64,000 bases of DNA. Origin: Notospermus geniculatus. Lineage: Eukaryota > Nemertea > Pilidiophora > Heteronemertea > Lineidae. The notes beneath the pieces were generated by a model. It ran no database searches, was not told where the DNA came from, and saw only the letters and a program-made list of their open reading frames with translations. Position 1 is the first letter of the stretch; each line of letters starts with the position of its first letter. The position numbers and the translations under genes were made by a program. The stretch lies in NCBI GenBank assembly GCA_002633025.1, contig NMRB01000375.1:85869-149868 (forward strand), given 5' to 3'. Of this stretch, positions 1-13,600 are shown piece by piece.

Positions 1-476
1 ACAGCCTGTATTTACGCACACCAAGATGTGTTTTTCTGACCAGAAGTTTCTGGTGTGGTCAGATTTCGCCATGGAAAAGTTTTGGATCTATTTGGTGTTG
101 ACGTAACATCACGCTGTCTCTACATTGGGTAACCCCTTACCTAACTGCCCCTATACCCTGCCAGAAATGTTTTTTTGGCAACAGATTGCACACGTCTGTT
201 ACTTGGGGTTTTGTTCAGGTCTGCTGACCCTGAGTCACAGGACCTATTGCTGTCACAAAGGATGTACCAGCCAACCCTAAAGTCACTCAAAAATACTGGA
301 ATTGAAACATCAGATCCCTTTACCATGGTCTTGGACTCGGACCTTTATTGACACCATTGGTTTCGTCTGGGCACTCCGTGACCAGTAGAGAATTGCATGG
401 AAACTCATGTAAACGAGGACCGTGCCTGGCGAGTTGGGGGTCAACTTATCTCAGATATGTGAGAGTTACTTGTGCC

Positions 477-655
477 TAAAGGCCCCGCTCCACGTGAGAG
501 TTTTCTTGCGCAAGTTGGCTCTCTATGGGCAATTCGACTGCGAGCAGTTGTTTGTGTCATTGGTCCCAGCGTAAGCCGTGAGGAACAAATAATGGTGAAT
601 TGCCCATTGTGAGCCAACTTCTGCGAGAAAACTCTCACGTGGAGAGCCGCCTTTA
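477..655. mobile_element. Foldback MITE, CACGTGAGAGTTTTC family
   Basis: Arms of about 59 bp at 477-535 and 597-655 are imperfect inverted repeats (taaaggccccgctccacgtg and its counterpart ending gccttta). No coding capacity. A relative lies at 5226-5394. Confidence 0.75.
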
Positions 656-977
656 CTGACTGACTATCTTTGTAACAGCTACAAAGCACAAAATGTCAAC
701 AATGCCATTCAGCCGTAAAGAATGCGGTGTTGAACATCACATGAATTCCAGATTCATTTAGATCCTGCTGCAAATATCACAAATCAAATGCTTTGACTTC
801 TGGAAATGAAAACCCACTGATATTACACAAGCGGGTTGTCATGGCAACGCATTCTTTCTCGCAATGGGGAAAGAGCCGAGTGTGGATGGTGTTATGTTGA
901 AGAAATGGGAGATGAGATGAGATTAGGATGAAATAGAATTTCCTGTGCTTGGCTTTCACAAGATTATGCCTGATGTT

Positions 978-1051
978 GAGTTGTAGTGGTGTAGTGGCTG
1001 TTGAACTGTAGTGGTGTATTGGCTGATGAACTGTTTTGGTGTAGTGGCTGG
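978..1051. repeat. 25-bp tandem repeat, 3 copies
   Basis: Unit close to tgtagtggtgtagtggctga with copies starting near 981, 1007 and 1032; intronic. Confidence 0.6.
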
Positions 1052-1526
1052 CATCTCTGTGAGATTTGAGTGAATAGTGAAATATGAAGGCACCTCTCTT
1101 GCTACATGTCTGGGGAAATATGGTATTAAGTTGAAGAAATGTGAGATGAACTGTGCTTGGCTTTCACTAGACCTTGTCTGATGGTGGGCTGTAGTGGAAT
1201 AGCTGGCTTCCTTGGCACCACTGAGACTCCATTTGAAAATTGGCTCTCTATGACAACTCGGCCATGGGAAATTACAGGCAGTCGTTTGAGCCACTGGTTG
1301 TTAGCACAGAGTCATATAAAAGGAAACCAACAACAGTGAATTGTCTAGTCCCATGGAGAGGCAAGAGCCAACTTGAAGAGGTGCCTTCAGACAGAGGGTT
1401 TGACTTCTAAGAGACTTTCCCCGAGATTGTGCCCTGACAGTCCAGTGTGGCTCAGGGTCTGGCTGATGGTCAGGAAGTTTGGGGTTCAACCACGCAGTCA
1501 GACCTCTCCTTTTCCTCTCTTTTCAG

Positions 1527-1685
1527 GTTCGCTTTTTCAACTCCCCGAATATCCTCGGTAACTTTTGTGAGCACACACGAACGTTGCGCCTCTATCCAAG
1601 GCCGGTTGTTGCATTCCAGTTCTTCAGTTTCATGAAGTCACGACCAGTCAAGACATTATTCACAGCTAGACTGGCAAGGACCCAG
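1527..1685 (+). CDS. MADD: MADD exon: dDENN start
   Basis: Acceptor ttttcag and donor gtaaggg bound 53 codons (phase 0 to 0). Encodes [10 protein letters not shown] ... [16 protein letters not shown] ... LARTQ, the beginning of the dDENN subdomain of the Rab exchange module. It is the first MADD exon I can identify in the window. Confidence 0.92.
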
Positions 1686-4600
1686 GTAAGGGAGAGCCTT
1701 AGTGTGGATCATTTTTAGGCCACTTGGCCAATACGCCAGGGTCCACATTCATAAACATACTTAGATGCTTATCTTTTGTGTTGAACAAATGATAAGTGTC
1801 ACACTAGACTTTATTATTTTTATGAATATGGGTCCAGTTGAACTGATGGACAGCCTCAGTGTGGTCTGTCAAGGTCAAGACGAGCATCTGTCTGTCAGTG
1901 TCTGTCCAATATTGTTCCGCTTGTCAGCACTCTTGCTTGTTTGGGATTCAAATATGATTGCTGCTAATTTCCATCCCCATTATGAATATTGGCCAAGAAG
2001 GCACTACCATTGGCAGTATCTTTTAACTTGCCCTACTGGTAGGCCTACTTTCATACTACTGGTCATGTCACTCTGTTTCCATTCATCATGATACTGAATT
2101 ATTTCTCTTTTCTAGGCTGTGGAGTACTTTGCTGAGTACTCTCTCTGCCCGTACAATGTGGTATTCTTGCGCGTGCACACTGGCGTATTCGATCCAGCTC
2201 TCATCGGAGACAAGCCAAGATGGTACAGCAATTCCCTTCAGAAGATCGAGTTTAACGTGTACGACCCAGAAAACTCATCACTTGGGGCTGCATTGACAAG
2301 CAGCATGAAGGCACCGAACAGTGATGAGTACCCAACAGGTATAAGCTTGCGGTTATACAGTCAGGGACTGGTGTAGTACCTGAGTTATCAGTGATTTTCG
2401 CCTCTGATACAGCTGACTCATAGACACACCAAGACTGAAGCTTAGGAGGTGGAAAGAACCTGATTTAAGCCAGTTTTTTCTTAACCATTTTGGGATATAT
2501 CAGGTTTATAGTCTCATTTCTCGCATGTTTCAGACGAAAGTGGCAGTGATAGTGATGGTGCTGAAAGTACGAGTTCTTCCTATTCTAGTCTCAGCGACTT
2601 TGTGACTGATATCATGAACAGTGATATAAACGGTGACACACCAGGTAAGGATTTTGAACGTCTTTCAATCAAGGGCGAAATGTGTCAGTGCCAGAAGTGT
2701 CCCTATAAAAGAGGTTCCACTCACGTAACCCTCTGTTGCATCATTTTGCAGTCATTTACCCTGAGGACCAAGTCCTCTCTGTCGATCAGACGACTGTGTT
2801 TTCACCACCTGTCAAGCTCCAAGTACCCGATACACCAGTCACGAACAGCGACTCGGCATTCTCGTTACCAGAGAGCGACCTCAGTTCAGATGAATCGTCG
2901 AGTCCTTCATACACCAAGGGGGATGCTGACCCTGATCCCGATGTTGATGAGAAGGTGAGTTCGAATAGCAGTCAGCCGCGTTTATCGCCAATAGGCGGCA
3001 GCAAAGTTCTAGCAGACCAATACAATATGAAAGTCTCCTGATTGGTGATCAGATGCAAATGGCGGAACCGAAGGGGTTTATATTTTCATGATCTTTTTCA
3101 GGATATAGTCCACTTCCGCTACGACTCAGGCAATGAGATCGCAGTGCCGTTAGATGCCGAGGGCAACCCTGTGAGACCGTCTGGAGAGCCCATACCAGGT
3201 CCCCCTGCCCCGCCAGCACATACCTCTGCTCCTGCACCTATTAGCAAGTAAGAATCAGCCTGAATATTGTTCAACTCTGAACTCATCCACCATTCTCTAC
3301 CCCAGTCCCGCAGACGGATTTTCTGTCAAAGTTATCTTGGATCCTATGTAACGGATGGAAAAATATTTGAAGAAAGGTTGTTCCTGAGATGATTTGTTGC
3401 CTTCTTTTAAAATCCATGAGTCAGGTGTGGCTGCTTGCCTCCACATGGATGATTTGCATGACATTATTGATTGATTTTTCCAGGCCACAGAATCCTGCTC
3501 TGCAACAGATGCCTCGCCAGTCGAGCACGTCAAGCAAGGGTCCGAGGTCCCCAGTTCCACCCCCGAGGCCCCCTCTACCAACACAACAGTCGCTGCAGAA
3601 ATACCAGTCAATCGACCGGGAAAATCCCCCACAGGATCCAGCAGGCACCAAACGCCCTGGGCAACCGATCCCTCCCCAGGCTGCCCCATCCAGGCCGAGC
3701 CAGTCTACACCGAATACGCCAATGCCGGGCAGACATCCGGGTGGTCCTGAAATGGTTGGAAAAAGTGCTGCACATCTGCAAGTCAACCATACAACGGCAT
3801 CGCTATCACAGCCGACGACCCCGACAAGAAAGACTGGCAACTTCAGGGTAGGTTTAGCGTTTCAACCAATTATGTCAATCAAAACCTTTCGCTTCCCTAT
3901 CGTCTTTGTGGGGATACGAACTCAAAAAAAGTGCTGAATTCTCGGGGTAATCTGGCTTCTCATTTATGTGTAAAAGCCGAGTCAAGTGCTGTGGACTCTA
4001 ACAATCATGATCTAACAAATCGAACAAACGTGATTTGGGGAAAAACTTTCTGGGGGAAATATGCCTGAATCTCTCACCTCACAGAAGATCGATAGACATT
4101 GTTACTCTCTTACTCACAGTCAACGAGTCCTCATTTCCCTTTCATTCACCGTTGTGCTTTGTAGAGCTTGGATATCATTCTTACCTTTGATTTTCAAAGC
4201 AACTGACCTGTCTGTTGTGTTCTAATTCTCTGCTGGTTGTGTCAAAAAGCAGTATTTCTAGGCAGGCCTACACATAGCTGTTATAACCTGCATAAAAACA
4301 CTAACTGCATGACTCACTAATCCCATATTTTGTACATCTACGACTCGGATGGAAATCATGACTCACTAAATCCCACACATGTATAACTCGTGGAAATGAT
4401 GACTCACTAATCCCTTACATCTTTGTAGAGCATGGATAATTCTTACCTTTGATTTTCAAAGCAACTGACCTGTCTGTTGTGTTCTGGTCTCTGGTTGTGT
4501 CAAAAAGCAATATTTTTAGGCAGGCCTACACGTAGCTGTTATAACCTGCATAAAAACACTAACAGCATGACTCACTAATCCCATATTTTGCACATCTATG

Positions 4601-7600
4601 ACTCGCGTGGAAATCATGACTCACTAATCCCATATTTGGTACTGGTACATCTGAGAGTGGGACTCGGGTGGGTATCATGACTCGTTTGTTGGCAATTGTG
4701 ATGTCATCTTTTCTCAAATTTTCAGCGTTATCTCAAGAAATCCCTGAGGGTAGGAATTCAGGTTTTATTTCGCTGTTTCTTCGGAAGAAAAGGAGCAATT
4801 CTTTTGCAAATTTCTGCTCATTAGGATAAATGATGAGGTTTAGCTTCAAGGGGAAATGACGAGCCTAGAGTTGTACAAACGTTACAATCCCCCAATGTTA
4901 CAGTATACACAATTATGACGTGATGATGAAGTCGGGTACGAAATGAGCCTGAAGTAAAACTTTGAGTTTGAAAAGAAATCGATTGAACAGAAATCGATTA
5001 TGTCATGAACTTCAAACATTTCACACTCCCAAAAGTCTATCTGAGATTCACAGGCAATGTCAACTAATATGATTTGTCCGTAGGTTGGAAGGTTTCGTAT
5101 GAAACCTGATCTGAAAAGATTGCGAGCCTATAAAGAGTTCAAAAAGTTTCCCCTCTCTCATGTAAGTTCTTTCAATCCAAAATGCATATTCGCTTATCAA
5201 AATTGGAATTTTGCGTGGTAGGATGTAAAGGCAAGAGTTTTCTCATGCGAGTTGTCTCTCAATGGACAATTCACCATTTCCTCTATTTGTGCTGAGACTG
5301 ATGACACAGATGACTCTCCACAGTTTTCTCTGGTTGAATTGCCCATAGAGAGCCAACGCACATGTGAAAACTCGCATGTGGAGGCACATCTTTAGTCATG
5401 GTTTATAACCCTTTGGCTTCAGCTGGCTATCGTACGTTACATAAAGTTCAAACACATGGTACTATGACAGTCATTGAGGTTTTTTTCAGGGAATACAAAT
5501 GATACAAATGAAAAAAATGGATTCTGTACTCATTTACCTTAATTTTTTTATTCAATTCTGATTTTTCACTTTAAAGTCACTACCGAGAACAGGACTTATG
5601 ATTTTGGAGGCTTTCTTATTAGTGAGCGCAACAAATTTTTTACTCAGCATTTGGTTCGGTGTCTACGAGAATCCTATGTGCTTTCTGTTTGTGAATAACA
5701 CCTTATATTACATTCGTGCTACCCACTTTTATTTCAACATGACTGTGAAAATTCCTCAGATATCATGAGGATGAATTCACAACTTTTTATTCTCTTTCAA
5801 ATGTAACTTTTTGTTGATTTTATAGGGTCAGAGGGTCTCGAATTGTCAGGCTTCAGATCTAGTTGTTTGTCATGGAGCCCTTTCTGCAGACAGGTACCAA
5901 CACTGACCGGTACTTGAAAATGCCACTTGACTCCCCCTTCTTTTAAGTTTACATTTGCAAAACTGTATTCAACTGATCTGCAACTTGACAATTTGGGTGA
6001 AGAAAAGCACAGAACTTCACTTTTACTCACTCACTTGTCTTTCTTTTATTTTTTGCTTTCGTGAACTAACAACTCTCTTGGTCTGTTTCAGGTGAGCAGG
6101 TTTTTAGCCATCCCTGGCCAAGCTTCATCTTTTTAACTGATCATCACTTTTACTTGTTGCATAGTGGGTGCTTCTGATTCTTTTACTTGTATGCCAGCCT
6201 TCTTCACTAGACAGTGGTCTGTTTTATTTCCAGTGGGGCCATCTGGTCCTCTCTCCAGGAGAGTAATCTGAGATTAATACTCCACCCAGTTGTCTCTCCA
6301 GGAGAGCAAGCTGGGATTTTTCTCCAGTGGAGCTACCCAGTTGTCTCTCCAGAGAGTAATCTGAGATTGGTTTCCAGTGGAGCCACCCAATTGTCTCTCC
6401 AGGAGAGTAATCTGAGATTGGTGGTCTCCAGTGGAGCCACCCAGTTGTCTCTCCAGCAGAGTAAGCTGAGATTACTCTCTAGTGGAGCCACTCAGTTGTC
6501 TCTCCAGGAGAGTCGGCCAAGATTCTCTCCAATAGACCCATGTGGCAGCCTCTCCAGGAGAGCAAGCTGAGATTTATACTCTCCAGTGGAGCTATCTGGT
6601 TCTTTCTATCCCAACTGAGGTATCCAGAATCATCTTCGGTCCAGTACGTAGTTGTGACTTCTGGCATCTGTCATTGTCATTCTGCTATTCTCTGTCCACT
6701 TGATTCAGTTTGGCCAGACTGGGTTGGGTACAGATATTTCTCCATTTTACAACTTTTGCAAATTGCTCAGTGAAATATGATTGGAACATGAGCTGCTGAG
6801 TGTCAAATGTGTGATTTATGCTCTAACTGTTAGCTTTAAGCCATTAGGCATGTTTTCAATACATATACTTCTCTTGAAATCTGGTTTTGAATGTCATTGT
6901 ATTAAGTTGTTGAAGAGCACTTTTGAATTGTACCAACATATTGAAAGAATCTGCCTTATTATTTGCTGATACAAATGGTAGACATAAAAATGCACCAAGT
7001 GCTGCCATAGACAATAGGTGTCCCTAATCCTTTCAGTGGCAGGGCTAATAACAAAAGAAATAGAAATAGTTTAAAAACTTCAAATGTATATCACCTGAAA
7101 CCCATTACATTGGTACTCACTGGAAAGCTCTGAGTCAGCACTTTCAGTGACTACCTATGTCATGGGGTTCTGGAATTTCAGAATTTGGGAGGTTTACGGT
7201 ATTATTAGTTATGATGAAATTGTTGCTGGCATGAAAGAGTTAACTTCCTTCCAATGGTAAAGCACTGTGTCTCCACTCAAGATGGAAGGTAGAAAGCCTT
7301 ATTTTGCCATTTGAAGGCGGTATTAGGTTTTATGGCTTGCTGCCATCCTACTCTCAAGAGAATACTAGATTGCCAATGCCATCAGTTGCAATCAAGGGGA
7401 TGTTTGTCTTCTCTCTGTAGATTCCCCCTGACTCAGACTCCGATCGCCCGACGACGCCATCGTCCATCATGTCCTCCATCAGCAACGGGATGGATGGAAT
7501 TGCGCAGCAGGCTAGCAGCACCCTTTCTGAGCTATTTGGTGGTAAGTTTTGCCTATGACACAGCTTGAATGAGATGGTTTATCTCTTAAATGGCCAAATT

Positions 7601-10600
7601 AAGGAGCTGTTTCAATGATTTTACCTTGGAACATGAATTTCTACAGGTTATAGAATATGTCTGCAGGTTATAGGCTGTTTATTTCCAAAAGATTAAAGGG
7701 AAGTTCTGCTTTCCAGGTTCCACACCAGCAGGTAAACCTGCCCCACCACCCCCTCAGCCTGCAGCAGTTCAGCCTGCACCGAAACCAGCCAAGCCCTTTG
7801 CTCCCTTGGGCAATAGGAAGGCACTGGTTGAGAAGTCAGGGTTAGTCCGACATGCCACGAGCAAGAAGGGGGTGCAGAGGCAAGCGTCGACGGAGTCTCG
7901 GACCACTACACATAGGTAGGGAAAAGCTGACTGCAGATTATTGGTTCATTGGTTTTGGTTATGATTAACTGCAATATCTAAGGGCTTTTGGGGATTTTGA
8001 AGAAAAAACATGGGTTCAACAAAGTTTTGACGATGGTTAGTCTTTATCTACAACTGAGGGTAGTTCGGGATGGTAGAAGGGCATGTTTTCCATCACAACT
8101 GGCCATAACTCGGAAATACATTAGGTTTCACTGTATTTTCATCAATGCATCCAAAAGCCGTTGAGCAGTCTCTATTGAATTGTTGTTTTTCAGTGAGAAC
8201 CAGCAGTTCCTGAAGGACATTGTATCCAGTGTTCTCGATGGGTCAGGGGTCGGCTGGTTGAAACTCAACAAATTGAAAAAACTCATGGAGGATGAGAATT
8301 ATCGAAACTTCGTTGTTAGTCGTCTGAATATATCTCTGGACAAGAAGCTGACAGATGAAGATGTTCATGTGGAGGATGTGGTAAGACCTTGACCTTTGAC
8401 CTTTAGGCCTGTGACCTTGAGGTAGTTGTGATGACCTTGGTTGTGAAGGACATTGACCATGATTGTCAAGATTTGACTACAGCAGCAATTTGCAACTCGG
8501 TACACTGGCATTTGAGGCGGATTTGCTATACAGCAATCTTTTTCTCTTACAGTGCGTTTCAAAACAGGTTTTCAAAGGCATGCTGACCGTGTTGAGAGCC
8601 CTCGTGGCTGGCCTATACCACACGTACAGGAACCACGGTATCGGCGGTATGGCGAGTACGTTCATGATCATGGAGATTGCTCACACGCATTACTGGGCGC
8701 GAGAAATGAGCAGTAATAAGAGCGACAGCAGTAGTTTGTCACAGGTAGGTGTAATGTAGCACGATGTCATAGTAGTGCAGTGGAAACATCGACGCCTGTC
8801 ACTGCTGAGGTGTGGGTTCGATCCCTTGTAGGATCCATTCTTTAGTGAGAAGGGACAGTTGTCTTTGACAGACATTTATAGAATCAGGTTGTTTTTGACT
8901 CGTTTCAGGGTAGTTCACCGTTTGGCAGCCAGGAAAGCTTAGCATCCAAGGCCCGAGACCACAGCCTCCCAGAGGAGGCCATGATCACTCTTGGTAGGTA
9001 TCCCTTCCCTTTGCACCCTTTTTGTACTCTTTTCACAATAAATGTAGGTCATGGGGTCTTTAAAACCCTTAAAGTGGGATTTTTACCTCTGTCTGAGTCT
9101 CTTCTAACAAACTGTCCTCAATAAAAGAGTTTGTGCTGTCTGACTTGGGTTTTGACTTAGAAGTCATTTGTCATCTATAAAAGAAAAAGGAACAAACTAA
9201 TTGCACCTTCTTTGAACAATATTCTGGCCAGAGGTAAAAGTGTCACTTCAAGGTGATGATAACGGGCATAATGCATGTAAGACTCTGGGAAGGTGTGGGC
9301 TGTTTACTGAATTTTCTCTGAATTTTTCACCCCCTTGCCTGCCATGTGATGTCTGCGCCTCCAATATCGTCTATGTGTCCAATTTCCCTGTTAAATGTCA
9401 AAATAAAATGGGAATTTTCGAAGTGAGAGATGTAAATTGAGATGATCAGTATTTTCCAAGATATCATTTGGTGATTAGTCAGTGAAGCCCAGAAAAAAAT
9501 AAACTCTAATGGAAAGTGTGTCTTGTGAAATAAAATGCCAGGTGTATCATGTTTTTTTGAGGACTGTCCTTGTGCTAAACAGTTATTTCACGTTTATCAA
9601 AGGCTGTTTTTGCTGCTTGCTGACAAAACCTCTCGAGAGCACTGAGGATACATAAGAACTCTTGATCCTATCCAGTTATTCATATCAATAGTATCCCACA
9701 TGTTGCTGAACTGCTACTGAATTCCCCAAGAATTCCCTATGCAAAAAAGCACAGGTATGTCCAGTGCAAAAGAATACATATTTGCCACCTCTGAGGTATT
9801 GTCAGCTATTATGATTTGCATACCATGTACAGTCAGTTCTGATGTATTTTTTCTTTTGAACTACAGGCACCACAGGTATAAAATAGAAAGCAGTCTTCTC
9901 ACAAATAGTTTTTTAGCTATGATGGCAAAGCTGTTAGAAATAGCAAAATATGTCTAATTTTGCTTCTTTTCCTTGGCACATCCTCATTTGTTCTTTTAAT
10001 TGCTAATATAGGTAACTAAATATTGCAGAACTGAGTGTATTGATTTATGCATTGAACTGACTTCTTCAACTTGTTCTACAACCAGAATGGACTGTGTTCA
10101 AAGTCATGGGGCCGTATTCACAAAGGGTGATCATCGTGCGATTAAGACTTAGACGCGTGTAACTTTACTAAATGCACACACTTCCACCATGCATTTGACG
10201 ACGTTACACGCGTCTAAAGTCTTAATCGCGCGATGATCACCCTTTGTGAATACGGGCCATAGAGTCTATCAGATAAAACAGCAGAGGAGAGTGGCCAACT
10301 CGTCAGTGTCCACCCCTCAAAATTTCCTTGAATTGACCAACCAAGGACTTTTTGGACAGATTTTGTGTCCGGTGGAAATCACCCATAAGAATCTTGGTCA
10401 AGAATCTTGTTGGCTTGGTTGCCAATTTCAGTAGAACAAGAGGTCTGTTCAGTGCATTTCAGCTTCTTAACCAGCATCCCGTTTTCCTAACCTTTCCGTT
10501 TTGCTTTGCCACTTAAACCTGTGTTTGTGGTTGTTAGGTCGTTTCGTTCCTGGGTGGCGGTCCAATTCCCTCTTTTCCACCTCTGACCAGCCCCCGTTGC

Positions 10601-13600
10601 CTCATACCAGGGGATCGGAACCAGGCAAGTTGACGAGTTCATGTTTTGCACACACCGACATTACCATGGCTCAAAATGTGGTCTCAGATGCAAATTCTTT
10701 CTGCAATGTTGCCATATTTTAGCAGTGTTTGCGTACAGTTGATTCAGAATTAGTTATAGGTACACGCACAACATTTCTGTGTTCTGTGAAACAGGCTTGG
10801 TAAAATGAAACGACCCCCGTGAGTCTTGTTCATTGCATGCGAACCCTGTAACACACCATTGCACTGTAACCTTCCCATTTCCTATGAGTCTCACAGTTCC
10901 ACTACCACACTTTTCTGTCCTTAGTTCGGAAGACGTAACTACATGTACCGTAGTTCAAATTTTTCAATCCCACTTGGTACAGTAAATTTTGGAGCAGAGT
11001 CATTCTGTCCTCGCCCTGTCAGGCTAGCTGTCTACTTTTAACCCCCCTATTGGTAGGTAATACAGGGACTAGTACCCCCCACTCAGGCATGCTGTTGAGA
11101 ATCAGTGGGAAATGAGAAGTGAGCTGAGTTTCAACTTGTTGGCTGTCCGTCCAACGCAGCGAGGAACATCCTGAGGTAATCAGTGGTTCAGGGTACACAC
11201 TCCCTGACCTGTGTGCGGTAACAGAAGGGAGTGCTAAGAACCACGGATTTAACTCAGGATGGAACAATACAATGTACTTAAATATTCTCGTGACTCTTGC
11301 CTTTGCTGTTTTCGAATTCCAAAGTAATTATTCCGTTCTCTTTCTCCCCAATTGTAGGATCCCCTGTCGTGTTCAACGGAGATGAATTCGAGAATATTGA
11401 ACTGAAGCCAAAAGATACTAGGGGCAAAATGAGTCTCGGAGACATCAGAGATGTCGACAATAATGTGTCCGACACGCAGCGAAATCTCGAGAACCTGAAC
11501 CTCAAAGCTGAGATGTCAGAAAGTGGCGATATTTTGAGAGAGTTGGTGAAAAATAAAGACTTGTTGAAAAGTGGGCACAGCACGTTGCCGAAGTTTAGTA
11601 GTGTAGATTCGGAGATGTCAGACGCGAGTACGCTGATGAGTACTGGGTCCGAGGTTGACGGTGGTGAACGCAAGAAGTCGCGGATTAACCATCACACGAT
11701 AAAACAAGGGGACGCCTCGGATGCTGAGACGGAAACTCAAGGGGTGAGTCTAACTTTGGTGTTCATCTTTATATGCTATCGATGTTTTTAAGATGGTTTT
11801 AAACAGCATGTGTGACAAAGTATTTAACTAACCTGAGTGGGTATCCTGGTTGTGATGGTTCATTTATCTGAAGGTAACTGTCCTCAACATTTCTTTCCGA
11901 GTAAAAACCTGTGCACTGTCGAAAAAAGAATCTACTGGCAATCAGGTGCTGATGAAATTGCGATTTCAGAGCTTGCGTGAGTGCAAAAAATTGGTTCCAC
12001 AACTAACAGTTGTGATCGAGGTACACTCTTGTAAGTGTGAATGCAAAACTCGTTTGCAGAAGAATGATGTTTTTGCAATTTTCAGGGGCATAGAGGCTCT
12101 TTGGGCGAGAGTATGGTAGGTATTTACGGTTGTGTTTTACTGTGTTGTCAACATTTACTCACATTGAACCCTCCGAGTGAACAGCATGATATGGCGTTCG
12201 TGGTGATATGACTAAAATCCTTATTTCTTGTGGTTTTCACTTGACCTCCCCTGTTTGGATGCCAAACGTTTTCTCTTATCTGTTTTCATTTAGAGCTCAA
12301 ACGAACATCTCGGGTCAAAATTACTGTTCGTGGTTCAGTTTTCCCGGTGAATGAGTTGTGTGTACCGCGAGTGCAATCCACCAGAATGTTGAATTGTTTT
12401 ATAAACTCATAAACCTACCACAATATCTTTTATTAGTTTGTGGCTGTTTGCATTAATCCACTACCAAGAAGAGACAGCAACTTTGGCACGAGATGTGGTT
12501 TCTTTCTGTTTATAGGTTATTTTCTAGTCCGAGGTTTTCTGTTTAGTGTTCAGGAAGTTGTTTTGCTTGTTTGTGAAGAGCACGTGTTAAACTCATTGGT
12601 TTATTTCACTAGAAATATCAATTAGATTATTAAAGTCTCGTGTGTGTTGATACAAATGAGTTTGTTTTCAGTCTGTTCTCACCATTTCCAATGATAGTTC
12701 TTGTCGCCACTGAAATGTGATGACGTGTGTTGTAGTTCACCTTTGTGTGACGTGTATCCCCTTGTATCGTTTATTTCCGTAAATAAATGTGAGGAAAATT
12801 AGAGTGTTTAGTTCTTCTGTTGCCCCACGTCCTTTGAAGCATTGTCACCCCAAGCTATTGGCTTGTGTTTGACCCTCAGCCCCAACTATGACCAAGATAT
12901 TTGTTGTAAATGATTAGCACTACGTATCACAGATGACACACTGACTCCACTAGAGTCAAGCTAGCCACTCCTTTATAAACCACTTAGATTAGCTACTGAA
13001 ATATGCATCATTATGTAGTGCATTTAGTACGTGATGCCAGGGTTGTATTTATGATGTAGTAGACTCAGTGTAGTGAGGTAGGCATAGTTGAGGTATTGAT
13101 GGAGAGAACTAATTCTCAGCTGTTTTGACAGTGGACTAGTTAACAGGTTGACATCATCAAACGAGTTCATAAAATTCGAACCGATCCAAATGTCACTCTT
13201 TTCTTTCCATTACAGCTGTTCAACCTGAAGGGTCGGCGGCGATCACCAAGCGTCTGGAGCAGCAAGAGTAGCTTCAGTACCGGGTTCCGCTACCACGAGG
13301 GCAAGCTCATTAACATCGGGTCATTGCCAAGTCCCGATAGCGTCGGTCGCACGTACCTGTTTGAGGGGTTGTTAGGCAAGGAGCGATGCCCAATCTGGGA
13401 CCAGGTGCAATTCTGGGAAGATGCATTCTTAGACGCTGTTGCGCAGGAACGTGACATTATTGGGATGGACCAGGGACCGGCAGAAATGATGGACAGGTAT
13501 GAGCAGATGAGTTCTTACAATCAACTTCTCATCGGTTCAAATTCACCACTGAGCCTTCTAACTTTTTGCATGGTCCAGGTTCTTCAACATTCACGCCGCA

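Larger units (their letters stand above)
1..1526 (+). other. MADD intron (upstream part)
   Basis: No exon recognised. Holds an inverted-repeat element (477-655), a 25-bp tandem repeat (978-1051) and a more decayed stretch at about 1230-1400 with gccaactt/ttggctct fragments like those of the 477 element. Confidence 0.6.
5162..7420 (+). other. MADD intron
   Basis: Apart from the element at 5226 and the minisatellite at 6231 I see no supported exon. A stretch at 5826-5893 has an acceptor and donor, but its length breaks the frame. Confidence 0.6.
8994..11357 (+). other. MADD intron(s) with one candidate cassette exon
   Basis: Contains the foldback element at 10106-10260 and the GC-donor cassette at 10538-10624. 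The rest looks non-coding. Confidence 0.6.

Noticed and set aside
5826-5893. Possible extra MADD exon (acceptor ttttatag, donor gtacca)
   Set aside because: 68 nt would shift the frame relative to the next conserved exon, and no compensating exon was found.
6214-6570. 118-codon plus-strand frame
   Set aside because: It lies entirely in a minisatellite whose unit length is near a multiple of three.
8773-8824. Functional tRNA gene
   Set aside because: A and B boxes are present, but stems of a cloverleaf cannot be completed; kept only as a SINE-like fragment.
9867-9875. Possible 9-nt microexon GCACCACAG
   Set aside because: Has splice-like borders and fits the phase, but nine bases are too few to support without transcripts.
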